64,000 nt of DNA from Planctomycetaceae bacterium (lineage in GTDB: Bacteria > Planctomycetota > Planctomycetia > Gemmatales > Gemmataceae). Below the pieces are notes generated by a model, which saw nothing but the letters and a program-made list of their open reading frames with translations, was not told the DNA's origin and ran no database searches. The stretch covers positions 1-64,000 of the forward strand of contig PNLP01000026.1 in the NCBI GenBank assembly GCA_013823135.1. The letters run 5' to 3'. Of the stretch, positions 8,336 to 17,350 are shown one piece after another; the stretch's first letter is position 1; every line of letters starts with the position of its first letter. A program made the position numbers and the translations under genes.

Positions 8336-9139
8336 TCACTGATTCGCGTAGAGCTTCTTCACTTTCCGTGCGATGAGCCAGTTCGTCAGTCGCGGGAAGA
8401 AGCGGTTGAACGTGAGCAACCGCTTCGCCTCACCGCCGAAAACGACCTCGCGGCTGTTCTTCTGGATCGCACGGACGATCCCCGCTGCCAGTTCAACGGG
8501 TTTCATTCCCTCGTTGAACGGAATCTCGAGCTTGCCATCCCGTCGCAGCAGTTGCCCCCCGAAACCGCTGTTGGTTAACCCGGGGACAAGGGTAACCACA
8601 TCGACCCCGAAGCGGGTGAACTCCCCGCGCCACGCTTCCGACATGCCGACGAGTGCGTGCTTGCTCGCGGAATACTCCGGCCACGCAGGCATCCCTTTCC
8701 GCCCACACATCGACGTGAGGTTCACCACCACCGGGTGATTCCCCTTCATGAGATGTGGTATCGCGAGCCGAGTGAGTTCGACCGGCCCGAAGAAGTTCAC
8801 TTCCATCACTTGCCGCATGATCTCGGGCGTCGAGGTGGCGAAGTGACCGTGGCTCCCGATCCCGGCGTTGTTTACGAGCAGATCCAGCCCGCCGAACTTC
8901 TCCACCGTAGCATCCACGAGTCGCTTGCGGTCGTCAGGCTTTGTGATGTCTGTGGGAACGACCAGCACATCGCCCCCAATTGCACGAAGCGATTCGGCCA
9001 ACTGATTCAGGGCATCGGCGTTACGTGAGGCGATGGCCAGTCGCACGCCGGCCTTCACGAGAGCCTCGGCGATGGCACGGCCGATGCCGCCGCTGGCACC
9101 GGTCAGGATCGCGCGTTTCCCGGACAGTTCTCGCTGCAT
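8336..9139 (-). CDS. Short-chain dehydrogenase/reductase (SDR)
   Basis: A 267-residue classical SDR oxidoreductase using NAD(P)H; substrate unknown. The cofactor loop is TGASGGIG at 13-20, the structural NNAG is at 90-93, and the catalytic residues are Ser143 (NLTSM), Tyr156 and Lys160 (YSASK). An arginine-containing segment after strand 2 (ASRNADAL) suggests NADP preference. The C-terminal extension (RFFPRLTNWLIARKVKKLYA) is basic and amphipathic, as in SDR proteins that associate with membranes. Cytoplasmic. It appears to be a single-gene unit between a convergent neighbour and a repeat-rich spacer. Confidence 0.88.
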   Translation of the reverse strand: MQRELSGKRAILTGASGGIGRAIAEALVKAGVRLAIASRNADALNQLAESLRAIGGDVLVVPTDITKPDDRKRLVDATVEKFGGLDLLVNNAGIGSHGHFATSTPEIMRQVMEVNFFGPVELTRLAIPHLMKGNHPVVVNLTSMCGRKGMPAWPEYSASKHALVGMSEAWRGEFTRFGVDVVTLVPGLTNSGFGGQLLRRDGKLEIPFNEGMKPVELAAGIVRAIQKNSREVVFGGEAKRLLTFNRFFPRLTNWLIARKVKKLYANQ

Positions 9140-9176
9140 GTTGTCGCTCCCGAGTTACGACCAGTTTAGCACGCGT

Positions 9177-9249
9177 TGGCGAGCCGCCCCGTAACCGGGG
9201 CGGGTTTCGAGCAGATTCGTGACGCACCCACCCCGTAACCGGGGTGGCA
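9177..9249. repeat. Pair of related palindromes (TGGCGAGCC family)
   Basis: Two self-palindromic segments, GCCGCCCCGTAACCGGGGC... and ACCCACCCCGTAACCGGGGT, lie about 20 bases apart and are also partly complementary to each other. They share the opening TGGCGAGCC with 741-808 and 60109-60182. They lie just upstream of the SDR gene start. Confidence 0.7.
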
Positions 9250-9289
9250 CGTCCAAAAACTACAGTGACTGGGTGTGCCAAATTATTCT

Positions 9290-9470
9290 GGGGGGGGGTG
9301 TTGTTCGTTAGGGGACCAGGGGGTTCCACTCGGTCCCAAAGGGACCATCGTTTCACCCCTGGCTATTACCGGTTGCCCCTTTGGGGCAGTCAAGACAATC
9401 GACCATCTGGCATGTTGACCCCAACGGGGTTACCGTCAATAGCCAGGGGTGTAAACCCCTGGAAACTACC
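9290..9470. repeat. Mosaic of hairpins with a run of nine G
   Basis: The stretch starts with nine consecutive G (9290-9298). It continues with GGTCCCAAAGGGACC, and a long inverted repeat in which TTTCACCCCTGGCTATT (from about 9350) pairs with AATAGCCAGGGGTGTAAA (to about 9456) around inner hairpins GCCCCTTTGGGGC and CCCCAACGGGG. A last hairpin, CCAGGGGTGTAAACCCCTGG, overlaps its end. No gene is visible between 9140 and 9547. The region resembles a cluster of REP-like elements. Confidence 0.65.
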
Positions 9471-9547
9471 CGGTTGACCGCAGCGCCGGAGCCCGATACC
9501 ATCACACCTTAACCCAATCCCTCTCCAGTTCGCCGACACAACCCCTC

Positions 9548-10312
9548 ATGCTGACCAAGCGGATCATTCCTTGCCTCGACGTGGACCGCGGTCGAGTGGT
9601 AAAGGGCACCAACTTCGTTGGCCTGCGCGATGCTGGCGACCCCGTCGAAGTCGCACGCCGATACGACGAACAGGGGGCCGACGAGCTCGTGTTCCTCGAT
9701 ATCTCCGCGAGCCACGAAGGCCGGGCGATCCTGCTGGAAATGGTTCGGAAGGTTGCCGAGCAAATCTTCATGCCGTTCACCGTCGGCGGCGGCATCCGCA
9801 CTCTCGACGATGCCACGCAGCTCATACAGGCCGGTGCCGAAAAGGTTAGCCTCAACTCCGCGGCAGTGAAGACGCCGGAACTGATCGCGGCCGTGTCGCG
9901 AAGGTTCGGGAACTGTGCCACCGTGGTGAACATCGACCCCAAGCGGGTTCAACGCGACGGGCGAGAAGTCTGGGAAGTGTTTGTCAACGGCGGCCGCGTC
10001 TCGACGGGCCTGGAAGCAGTCGCCTGGGCGAAGCGAGTGGAAGAACTCGGTGCCGGCGAGATCATGCTCACCTCGATGGACGCGGACGGCACCAAGAACG
10101 GCTACGATTTGCCGATGCTGGAAGCAGTGTCGAAGGCGACGAACATCCCGATTGTGGCCAGCGGCGGGGCCGGGAACCCGGAGCACATGCGCCTCGCGTT
10201 CGAGGCCGGAGCCGACGCGGCGCTCGCGGCCAGCATCTTCCATTACAACGAGTATTCGATACCCGACACGAAGGCGTACCTCGCCTCGCGTGGGGTCGCA
10301 GTGCGGATCTAG
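9548..10312 (+). CDS. hisF: Imidazole glycerol phosphate synthase cyclase subunit HisF
   Basis: This 254-residue (beta/alpha)8 enzyme converts PRFAR plus ammonia (delivered by HisH) into imidazole glycerol phosphate and AICAR in histidine synthesis. Visible family features are the N-terminus [20 protein letters not shown] with catalytic Asp11, the phosphate-binding TVGGGIR, the second catalytic aspartate in VNIDPKR (about 130, often AIDAKR), and the second phosphate site IVASGGAGN. Length is normal. No other his gene lies in the window; hisH and the rest must be elsewhere. A strong hairpin follows 10 bases after the stop. Confidence 0.96.
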   Translation: MLTKRIIPCLDVDRGRVVKGTNFVGLRDAGDPVEVARRYDEQGADELVFLDISASHEGRAILLEMVRKVAEQIFMPFTVGGGIRTLDDATQLIQAGAEKVSLNSAAVKTPELIAAVSRRFGNCATVVNIDPKRVQRDGREVWEVFVNGGRVSTGLEAVAWAKRVEELGAGEIMLTSMDADGTKNGYDLPMLEAVSKATNIPIVASGGAGNPEHMRLAFEAGADAALAASIFHYNEYSIPDTKAYLASRGVAVRI

Positions 10313-10322
10313 GTTCAGTTCT

Positions 10323-10382
10323 TGTTATTCGCCGCTTGCGGCTTCGCGGGCATCCCCGCGAAGCCGCAAGCGGCGAATAACA
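10323..10382. repeat. Perfect 28-bp palindrome between hisF and the PilT gene
   Basis: Arms 10323-10350 and 10355-10382 are exact reverse complements around a 4-base loop, with the core GCCGCTTGCGGCTTCGCGGG. A diverged relative is at 56237-56270. It probably serves as the hisF terminator, and its end lies only 18 bases before the ribosome-binding GGAG of the next gene. Confidence 0.85.
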
Positions 10383-10409
10383 GTATCGCCGTTACTCATC
10401 GGAGTCATC

Positions 10410-11579
10410 ATGTCCGCTCCACCCGCCACACCCAACGCGCTCAACTCGTCCGAGCCGGGGCTGAAGGTTGCCTCACCCGTGCCGGGCGAGCCGCAGATCA
10501 ATCAGTTGTTCCGGACGGTCATGCTCCACAAGGGCTCCGACCTTCACCTGAAGGCTGGGTTGCCCGGAATGATGCGGCTCCGTGGCGTCATCCAAAAGAT
10601 GAACACGCCGGTGCTGACGCAGGAAATGCTTGAGAAGATGATCATGCCGATCATGAAGGACAAGGACAAGAAAATCCTCGAAGAGACGGGCGGTGCAGAC
10701 TACGCCCACGTGATCGGGGCCGACGAAGCACGTTACCGCGTGAACCTGTTCAAGCAACGCGGCAAGTTCGCGATGGTCGCCCGGCTCGTGAACCAGACCA
10801 TCCCGTCGTTCGAGAAACTCGGGTTGCCCGCGACCATCGAGAAGCTCTGCCACTACGAACAAGGGATGGTGTTGCTCGCCGGCGTGACGGGGTCGGGGAA
10901 ATCGACCACGATCGCGTCGATGATCGACTACATGAACTCGACCGAAGCCCTGCACATCCTCACGCTCGAAGACCCGATCGAGTTCATGTTCAGCGACAAG
11001 ATGTCGATCGTGAACCAGCGAGAAATCTTCCTCGACGTGTGCGACTGGAAGACCGGCCTGAAGCACGCCGTGCGAGAAGACCCCGACGTGATTCTCGTGG
11101 GCGAAATGCGCGACTCCGAGACGTTCGAGTCGGCGGTTCACGCGGCCGAAACCGGGCACGTCGTGCTCGGGACGATCCACGCCTCGAACGCCTTCAGCAC
11201 GATCGACCGCATCCTCGGGCTGTTCCCGCCAAGCCAGCACGGTGCCGTGCGTCAATCGATGGTGTTCAACTTGCGTGCAGTGGTGGCTCAGAAGCTGTTG
11301 CCGAGTTGCCGACCGGGCGTGTCGCGAGTGCCGTCGAACGAGATCATGATCGTGAACCCGACGATCCGCGATCTGATCTTGAAGCACAAGGACGAGAAGT
11401 TGCTCGACGCGATCCGGGCGTTCTACAACGAAGGGATGATGGACTTCAACGAGAACATCCGCATCCTGTGCGAACGCGGCGACATCGACCGCGCCACCGC
11501 GCTGGAGTTCTCGCCGAACCCCGAGCAGTTGAAGATGGCCCTCAAGGGGATCAAGGTCGCGGCGTCGGGCCTGGTGTGA
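10410..11579 (+). CDS. PilT/PilU-type AAA ATPase
   Basis: A 389-residue hexameric secretion ATPase of the PilT family, which powers retraction of type IV pili. Residues about 30-125 are the N-terminal PAS-like domain (LHKGSDLHLKAGLPGMMRLR). Walker A is GVTGSGKSTT at 158-167, the Asp box is LEDPIEFMF, Walker B is DVILVGEMRD at 226-235, and the His box is TGHVVLGTIHASN. The ATG at 10410 has GGAG six bases upstream; the frame is open much further upstream but there overlaps hisF and the palindrome. No other pilus gene is present in the window, so the machine it serves is not visible here. Confidence 0.9.
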   Translation: MSAPPATPNALNSSEPGLKVASPVPGEPQINQLFRTVMLHKGSDLHLKAGLPGMMRLRGVIQKMNTPVLTQEMLEKMIMPIMKDKDKKILEETGGADYAHVIGADEARYRVNLFKQRGKFAMVARLVNQTIPSFEKLGLPATIEKLCHYEQGMVLLAGVTGSGKSTTIASMIDYMNSTEALHILTLEDPIEFMFSDKMSIVNQREIFLDVCDWKTGLKHAVREDPDVILVGEMRDSETFESAVHAAETGHVVLGTIHASNAFSTIDRILGLFPPSQHGAVRQSMVFNLRAVVAQKLLPSCRPGVSRVPSNEIMIVNPTIRDLILKHKDEKLLDAIRAFYNEGMMDFNENIRILCERGDIDRATALEFSPNPEQLKMALKGIKVAASGLV

Positions 11580-11592
11580 TCGAATCAGGTTA

Positions 11593-11652
11593 GCGTCAGA
11601 CCCAGCGGGGCTGCGCCGTTCGCCTCGGGCGCAGCCCCGCTGGGGCTGACGC
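11593..11652. terminator. Bidirectional hairpin between converging genes
   Basis: The arm GCGTCAGACCCAGCGGGGCT (from 11593) pairs with the segment ending at 11652 with one mismatch, giving about 25 paired bases. It sits in the 80-base gap between the stops of the PilT-type gene and the propeller gene, where a two-way terminator is expected. Confidence 0.65.
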
Positions 11653-11659
11653 GAAACGA

Positions 11660-13042
11660 TTATTTCGCCAAACTGTAACAGACGATTTCCTTGTCGTTCC
11701 GCACGAACACGCACTGGTTCGCGAACGCCGGGTGCATCCAAACGACCTTGCGGCTCGCGCCGGCCATTGTGTTCGTCGGGTCGATCACGTGCGCCCGGCT
11801 CACTTCCTCGTACCCCTTCGGCGTGAGCCGCGCAATGATGAGGTCGCCCTGTTCGTTAAACAGGAAGTAGCGATCGCCTTGCTTCACGATGAAGGCGTTG
11901 CTCCACCGCTCGCCCGTGCCGGGTTCGTCGCTCATCGCCACCTTCGCCGGTGTGAGCGCCCCGCGGGTTGCCTTCATCGACTCCCACACGCGCTTACCGG
12001 TCGCGATCTCGATGCACCGCAACTGCCCATAACTGCACACGCCGTAGATGTGTTCGCCATCGACAACTGGCGTCGGCATGATCGAACTCAGGTCGGTGGT
12101 CAAACTCGGCATCTCACCTTTCGCCTTGCTCTTCCACACCACGGTCGCTTTATCGGCCGTGACCTTCATGAGCATCGAGCCGTTGTAGAACGACGTGATG
12201 AAAAGCTGGTCGTCGCCGATCTTCCGTGGGGTCGGTGCGGTGAGGGCGGCCTTCGCGTCGAAGTCCACCCGCCAGATCCGCTTCCCCGTTTCGGGTTCCA
12301 GGCCCAGCACGCCCTTGCTGTGCCAGATGATGAGCTGGCGCTTGCCGCCAAACTCATAGATCATCGGCGGGCAGTAGCCGAAGTCGCCGCCACAACTCTC
12401 CGCAGCCCACAGTTCCTTGCCGGTCTTCTTGTCGAACGCCACGACGAGCCGTGAATCGGAGCCACCCACCAAACAGATGAGCTTGTCGCCGTCGACCAGC
12501 GGATTGGCCGCGAACCCCCACACGGGTAGACCCGATTCGTAATCCTTGATGAAGTCCTTCGACCAGACGGGCTTCCCGGTCGCCACGTCGAGGCAGTACA
12601 GGTGCCCCATCGCTCCGAGGGTGTAGACCTTGTCGCCATCGACGGACGGCGTGCAACGCGGGCCGGCGGCGTAGCTGATCGTGTACTCGGCAGGGTACTC
12701 GTGCTTCCAGATTTCTTTGCCGGTCTTCTCGTCGAGACACAACACGCGTTCGTTTCCGGGCACGCGGGTGTTCTTGGCGAATCCACTATCAGGCAACTTC
12801 GCCCCGCTCGCCGGAGTGAGATCGGTCACGAATACTTTCCCCTGAGTGACCGCTGGCCCAGAGTACCCGACGCCAACCTGTGCCCGCCAGAGTTGCTTCG
12901 GCCCGTCCTTGGGGAACGTGTCGATGATCCCGGTTTCACGCCAGACGCCATCGCGTTTCGGCCCAAGCCACTGCGGCCAGTCGTCGGCGGAAAGTGTGAG
13001 TGTGAGTGTGAGTGTGAGGCCCAAAGACAACATGAAACGCAT
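11660..13042 (-). CDS. Secreted PQQ-type beta-propeller protein
   Basis: The 460-residue protein has a Sec signal peptide whose hydrophobic core is built from repeated Leu-Thr pairs, followed by the N-terminal motif DDWPQWLGPKRDGVW typical of planctomycete propeller proteins. Six or more PQQ/BamB-like blades follow, each with the pattern hydrophobic strand-D-x-x-T-G-K-x-x-W (for example LDEKTGKEIWKHEY, LDVATGKPVWSKDF, FDKKTGKELWAAES, LEPETGKRIWRVDF). There are no dehydrogenase catalytic motifs, so it is probably a structural or binding propeller in the periplasm, not a quinoprotein enzyme. Single gene, converging with the PilT-type gene. Function unknown. Confidence 0.85.
   Translation of the reverse strand: MRFMLSLGLTLTLTLTLSADDWPQWLGPKRDGVWRETGIIDTFPKDGPKQLWRAQVGVGYSGPAVTQGKVFVTDLTPASGAKLPDSGFAKNTRVPGNERVLCLDEKTGKEIWKHEYPAEYTISYAAGPRCTPSVDGDKVYTLGAMGHLYCLDVATGKPVWSKDFIKDYESGLPVWGFAANPLVDGDKLICLVGGSDSRLVVAFDKKTGKELWAAESCGGDFGYCPPMIYEFGGKRQLIIWHSKGVLGLEPETGKRIWRVDFDAKAALTAPTPRKIGDDQLFITSFYNGSMLMKVTADKATVVWKSKAKGEMPSLTTDLSSIMPTPVVDGEHIYGVCSYGQLRCIEIATGKRVWESMKATRGALTPAKVAMSDEPGTGERWSNAFIVKQGDRYFLFNEQGDLIIARLTPKGYEEVSRAHVIDPTNTMAGASRKVVWMHPAFANQCVFVRNDKEIVCYSLAK
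12994..13017 (-). repeat. Four tandem hexanucleotides inside a signal-peptide coding sequence
   Basis: The hexamer GTGTGA is repeated four times in a row (plus strand). On the coding strand it encodes alternating Leu and Thr in the hydrophobic core of the signal peptide of the propeller protein. Slippage by one unit would change the core by two residues without shifting the frame. Confidence 0.9.
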
Positions 13043-13058
13043 AATAGTTCCGTTCTGG

Positions 13059-13096
13059 GGTTAGCCGCGACCCGAAGGGGAGCGTGAGTGAACGAT
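13059..13096. repeat. Single arm of a GTTTAGCCGCGA-family palindrome
   Basis: GTTAGCCGCGACCCGAAGGG followed by GAGCGTGAG matches one arm of the perfect palindrome at 61596-61660 (one or two differences), but no complementary second arm is present. It lies in the divergent spacer between the propeller gene and ffh. Confidence 0.6.
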
Positions 13097-13211
13097 TATA
13101 CCGACGAGATCGGCGGGGCTTTCGGTCCCGTTGAACGACGACCGGGGTTGTCTTAGATTAACGTAACGATTTGCGTGCCGCACGCGCGCATTCCCGAGCG
13201 AGACGTGATCC

Positions 13212-14657
13212 ATGTTTGAAGGCATTACCCGCGGGTTGAGCGACGCATTCAAGAAGCTCCGCGGTCGTGGCCGGTTGACCCCTGAGAACATCAAGGAAGG
13301 CTTGCGCGAGGTTCGCCGCGCATTCCTCGAAGCCGACGTCAACTTCAACGTCCTGAACGACTTCATCGGCCGCGTCGAGGCGAAGTCGCTCGGGCAGGAC
13401 GTGCTTGCCCGCGTCGATCCCTCGGAACAGATCGTCAAGATCGTGTACGAGGAACTGTGCCTGCTCATGGGGCCGGTGGACCCCAAGATTCCGCAGCGAG
13501 CCGACCGACCCGCCGTCATCATGCTCTGCGGTCTGCAAGGCTCGGGTAAAACCACCACGGCCGCCAAGCTCGCACTCACGCTTCAAGCTAAGGGCCGCAA
13601 GCCACTTCTCGCGGCCGCCGACTTGCAGCGCCCCGGTGCCGTCGAGCAACTCCAAACGCTCGGCGAACAGATCGGCGTGCCGGTTTACAGCGAGAAGACG
13701 AACCCGGTCGATGTGTGCCGCAACGCGGTGGCGCAAGCGAAACGCACGCTGTGTGACATCGTCATCCTCGACACCGCCGGTCGATTGCAGATCGACACGG
13801 AGTTGATGGACGAGTTGAAGCGGATCGACAAGCTCGTGAAGCCCGACGAGTGCTACCTCGTCGTCGATGCGATGATCGGGCAGGAAGCGGCGAACGTCGC
13901 GAAGGCGTTCAACGACGCACTCGAACTGAATGCGTGCATCCTCACGAAGCTCGACGGCGATGCCCGCGGCGGTGCGGCACTGTCGATCAAGGGCGTGACG
14001 GGTGTGCCGATCAAGTTCGTCGGCGTCGGCGAGAAGGTTGACAAACTCGAAGACTTCGTTCCCGAGCGGATGGCTGGGCGCATCCTCGGGCAAGGCGACC
14101 TGATGGGGATCGTCGACAAGATCGCGACGATTCAGAAGGACATCTCCGAGGAGGATCTGAAGAAGCAGCAGGAGGCGATGCAGAAGGGGAACTTCACCCT
14201 GGAGATGTTCCGCGACCAGTTCGGCATGATCGCCAAGATGGGCATGAAGGACATGATGTCGCGGATGCCCGGCATGTCCGAGATGATCCCCGAGGGCGAA
14301 GACCCGGAACAGGCGTTGAAGCGCGTTCAGGGGATGATTGACTCGATGACGAAGCAGGAGAAGAACGACCCCGACATGATCGACACGCCGCGCCGCCGAC
14401 GCATCGCGAAGGGAGCGGGGGTCGAGCCGCAGGAAGTGAACCAGTTCCTCAAGCAGTTCGATCAGGTTCGCGGGCTGATGAAGCAAATGGCGACGATGAG
14501 CACCTGGCAGCGGCTCAAGATGGTGACGGGGCTTGGCAAGGCGGGTGCGTTCATGCCCGGCGGCATGGACGGCCTGAAAACCAAGGGCGACACCGGCCAC
14601 CGCAAGACCGCCAAGGAACGCGCCGAGGAACGGAAGAAGAAAAAGAAGAAGCGATAA
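13212..14657 (+). CDS. ffh: Signal recognition particle protein Ffh
   Basis: The 481-residue SRP54 GTPase binds 4.5S RNA and signal sequences and delivers ribosomes to FtsY at the membrane. The N domain spans about 1-85. The G domain has Walker A GLQGSGKTTT at 107-116, DTAGR at 187-191 and TKLDGDARGG from 245, followed by GVGEKVDKLEDF. The M domain has methionine-rich helices (FRDQFGMIAKMGMKDMMSRM) and a basic RRRRIAKGAG segment. The C-terminus is a highly basic tail (KERAEERKKKKKKR), longer than in many bacteria. The start at 13212 matches the family N-terminus (MFEGITRGLSDAFKKLRGRG). Confidence 0.97.
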   Translation: MFEGITRGLSDAFKKLRGRGRLTPENIKEGLREVRRAFLEADVNFNVLNDFIGRVEAKSLGQDVLARVDPSEQIVKIVYEELCLLMGPVDPKIPQRADRPAVIMLCGLQGSGKTTTAAKLALTLQAKGRKPLLAAADLQRPGAVEQLQTLGEQIGVPVYSEKTNPVDVCRNAVAQAKRTLCDIVILDTAGRLQIDTELMDELKRIDKLVKPDECYLVVDAMIGQEAANVAKAFNDALELNACILTKLDGDARGGAALSIKGVTGVPIKFVGVGEKVDKLEDFVPERMAGRILGQGDLMGIVDKIATIQKDISEEDLKKQQEAMQKGNFTLEMFRDQFGMIAKMGMKDMMSRMPGMSEMIPEGEDPEQALKRVQGMIDSMTKQEKNDPDMIDTPRRRRIAKGAGVEPQEVNQFLKQFDQVRGLMKQMATMSTWQRLKMVTGLGKAGAFMPGGMDGLKTKGDTGHRKTAKERAEERKKKKKKR

Positions 14658-14743
14658 GCTCAGGAAGCGTTGTTGCTCCGCGACGACAGCTCACGAATCT
14701 GTTACGATCCATCCGGTCGCTCATCCAGGAATGGCACCGGTCG

Positions 14744-17338
14744 ATGACGAAGGATTGTCCCCACCGCCGCGTTCTCCCGCTCGCACCTCTGCTCACGCAG
14801 TTCCGTGCCACTTTCGACCTGCGCGCCGACCCAAGCCCCGTCTTCCTGCCTGCCGATCTCGACCACACGCCAGATGCCGCCCTCGCGGATGAACTGCAAC
14901 GGTTCGCGGAACGGGTGCTGCCGGTCGTCTTCCACCCAGCGGTTTTTCGCCGCGAGATCGGGTTCCTTCGCCACGCCCTGTCGCACCTGTTCCGCGGTCA
15001 CGATCCGTTGCCAGAACGCCTGGCACGCTGCGTTACGCCGGGCGAAGCGTACCACGTTCCCGGTCTTGGTGCGGGGTTCTGGTCGGCGATGGTGCGAGCA
15101 AGCGCGCCGCTTCCGGTGTGGTGCCCTGCGGTCGAGCGCGGGTTGCGAATGCTCGGGTTGTTCCCCGAGAATCCTCGCAGCGTGGCAGAGCGGTTCGCGG
15201 CAACGCTCACGGGCTACGAGCAGATTCGCGTTGCCGCCCCAGACTTAACGCCATTCCAGGTCTCGGACTTTGTGGAACGCATCTCGCGGATGTCGGGCCG
15301 CGTGCTTCCACCCAGTGCGAATCAAGCGTTCACGTGGTCGGTTGGCACTGATGACATTCAGCGTGCCTTGCGAACCGTGCGATCCCAGGTTCCGCTCAAG
15401 AAGCGCGTGCGGGAGACGCCTGCTGCCACGATCGCTGCGATGACCCACTTTCAGGCGGAGTCGCTTGCCGGGAACCACGCGGCCGCGTTCGAGGCATTCC
15501 ACAGCGCCTATCCCGAACACGCATGGGAAAGCGCCCTGCCTCTCCTCGACGACGCCTATTCCCCCGCGTTGCCAGTGCCCGAGCGTGCCCGGTTGTGGTG
15601 CGCCGTTGCCGCGGTTTTGCGAGACACGTTCCGCGTTCACCCGCTGGAACTCGCGGAAGTGGTGATGCTCGCCGGGCAACCAACCTCCGAGCCCGAACCG
15701 CAGGACTTCCTCGGCTTCTGTTCCGATACGTTCGCGTTCCTGGGTGAACTCACGACCGCGAACACTCGCGTCTGGATGACCACCCACCGCGACCGCTACC
15801 AGTTCGTGTTGCGCGAACCACTCGTGGAACTCTGCGAGGCGGTTGCAGAGCGCTACATCCGCCCCGTGCTGAACCGCGAGCACGGCTGGGATCTGGAGTG
15901 CGACGCGAAGACCGGCCGTGCCCTCACAAGCATCTGCAAGAACGACTTCGGCCGTGGCGGCCCGTACCAACCCGTGCAGTGGGTGACGTTCTACCGCAGG
16001 AGCCGTGCGAACAAACGCGACGACGCGCAGTTCTTCGTGCGGGTCGCGGCCGATGGCGTACGCTACGGCTTTCACCTGGGCCGCACGGCACGCGAAGCCG
16101 GTGGGCAGTTCCGCAAGGCGATTCAAGAACACGGCGAAGCCGTGTTCCGTGCGCTCGCACCGGGCCACTTACTCGACGGTTGCCACTTCTGGACGGGTGA
16201 CGACCTCGCCAGCGAAGTCGTGATGAAGTCGCCCGCCGATCTTCGGGCCTGGGCGACGAACAAGACGATCGCGGCCGGCATTCATCGCAGCCCCGCCGAT
16301 CCTGTCCTGCGAGGCGACGACCTTCCCGGCGAAGTGCTGCTCACTTTCGACCGCTTGCTGCCGCTGTTCGCGTGTGCCGCCGAGCCTGACCCGCGACCAC
16401 TGCTCATGCGCCGCGCGGGTTCGCCGGATAGCCCGCCGCACTACGACCCGGCCTCGTTCCACCGCGAGACGTTCCTCTCGAATGTCTGGCTCGATCGCGT
16501 CCTCGGCCTGTTGCGGCTCAAGAAGCAGCTTGTTTTCCAGGGCGTGCCAGGCACGGGCAAGACGCACGTCGCCCGCTCGCTGGCACGGTTGCTGACGCAC
16601 GACCGCCCCGGTTGCGTTCGCCTCGTGCAGTTCCACCCGGCGTACAGCTACGAAGAATTCGTCGAAGGGATTCGCGTGCGAAACGTCGAAACCGACGGCC
16701 GCTCCGAGGTGACTTACCCGGTCGAAGATGGCGTGCTGGCCGCATTCGCGGCGCAGGCTGCATCGCGACCGAGCGAGCCGCACGTGCTCATCGTCGATGA
16801 GTTGAACCGCGGGAACCTGCCGCGAATCTTCGGCGAGTTACTGTTCCTGCTGGAGTATCGCGACCAGGCGGTGACGTTACCGTACTCGAAGCGATCGTTC
16901 CAGTTGCCCGAGAACCTGTTCGTGCTGGCGACGATGAACCAACTCGACCGCTCGGCCGTGGCGCTCGATCAGGCACTTCGCCGCCGGTTCTCGTTCGTGG
17001 ACATGCCCGCCGACGCCGCGGTGCTGGCTCGCTGGCTCGAAGAACACCCGCCCACCGACTCCAGCGACGAAACCTTCGGACCGCGAGTGGTGCGACTCTT
17101 CGAGGGACTGAACGACCGCCTGACGCGCGACCTCGGCCCAGGAAAGCACGTCGGCCACAGCTTCTTCATGATCCCCGACCTCGACCGCGAGAAACTCTCA
17201 GCCGTGTGGGATCACCACGTTCGTCCGCTCTTACTAGACTACCTCGGTGGCCGCGAAGAACGCCTCAAGGACTACACCCCGGAACGCCTGCTCGGCGAAC
17301 GGCCACCGAAGAAACTGAAGCCAACCACCAACTCATGA
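14744..17338 (+). CDS. McrB-like AAA+ NTPase of a McrBC-type restriction system
   Basis: This 864-residue protein has a long N-terminal part and a C-terminal McrB-type AAA+ motor that in known systems hydrolyses GTP and drives cleavage by McrC. Walker A is GVPGTGKT at 600-607, Walker B is LIVDELNRGN (Asp685, Glu686), followed by IFGELLFLLEYRDQAVTLPY, the sensor-like TMNQLDRS (730-737) and ALRRRFSF. E. coli McrB has NTAD at the third of these positions; here it is NQLD. The first 550 residues match no DNA-binding domain I know; part of them (about 400-470, KNDFGRGGPYQPVQWVTFYR) looks like a compact alpha/beta domain and may select the target. First gene of a four-gene operon ending in a McrC-like gene. 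Confidence 0.85.
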   Translation: MTKDCPHRRVLPLAPLLTQFRATFDLRADPSPVFLPADLDHTPDAALADELQRFAERVLPVVFHPAVFRREIGFLRHALSHLFRGHDPLPERLARCVTPGEAYHVPGLGAGFWSAMVRASAPLPVWCPAVERGLRMLGLFPENPRSVAERFAATLTGYEQIRVAAPDLTPFQVSDFVERISRMSGRVLPPSANQAFTWSVGTDDIQRALRTVRSQVPLKKRVRETPAATIAAMTHFQAESLAGNHAAAFEAFHSAYPEHAWESALPLLDDAYSPALPVPERARLWCAVAAVLRDTFRVHPLELAEVVMLAGQPTSEPEPQDFLGFCSDTFAFLGELTTANTRVWMTTHRDRYQFVLREPLVELCEAVAERYIRPVLNREHGWDLECDAKTGRALTSICKNDFGRGGPYQPVQWVTFYRRSRANKRDDAQFFVRVAADGVRYGFHLGRTAREAGGQFRKAIQEHGEAVFRALAPGHLLDGCHFWTGDDLASEVVMKSPADLRAWATNKTIAAGIHRSPADPVLRGDDLPGEVLLTFDRLLPLFACAAEPDPRPLLMRRAGSPDSPPHYDPASFHRETFLSNVWLDRVLGLLRLKKQLVFQGVPGTGKTHVARSLARLLTHDRPGCVRLVQFHPAYSYEEFVEGIRVRNVETDGRSEVTYPVEDGVLAAFAAQAASRPSEPHVLIVDELNRGNLPRIFGELLFLLEYRDQAVTLPYSKRSFQLPENLFVLATMNQLDRSAVALDQALRRRFSFVDMPADAAVLARWLEEHPPTDSSDETFGPRVVRLFEGLNDRLTRDLGPGKHVGHSFFMIPDLDREKLSAVWDHHVRPLLLDYLGGREERLKDYTPERLLGERPPKKLKPTTNS

Positions 17339-17350
17339 CGGAGTTCGCCC

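Noticed and set aside
10473-11741. A 422-codon minus-strand frame opposite the PilT-type gene
   Set aside because: The PilT motifs on the plus strand are complete; the minus frame shows none.
13158-14600. A 480-codon minus-strand frame opposite ffh
   Set aside because: ffh is certain; this frame is its complement and is full of His/Arg/Leu as typical shadows are.
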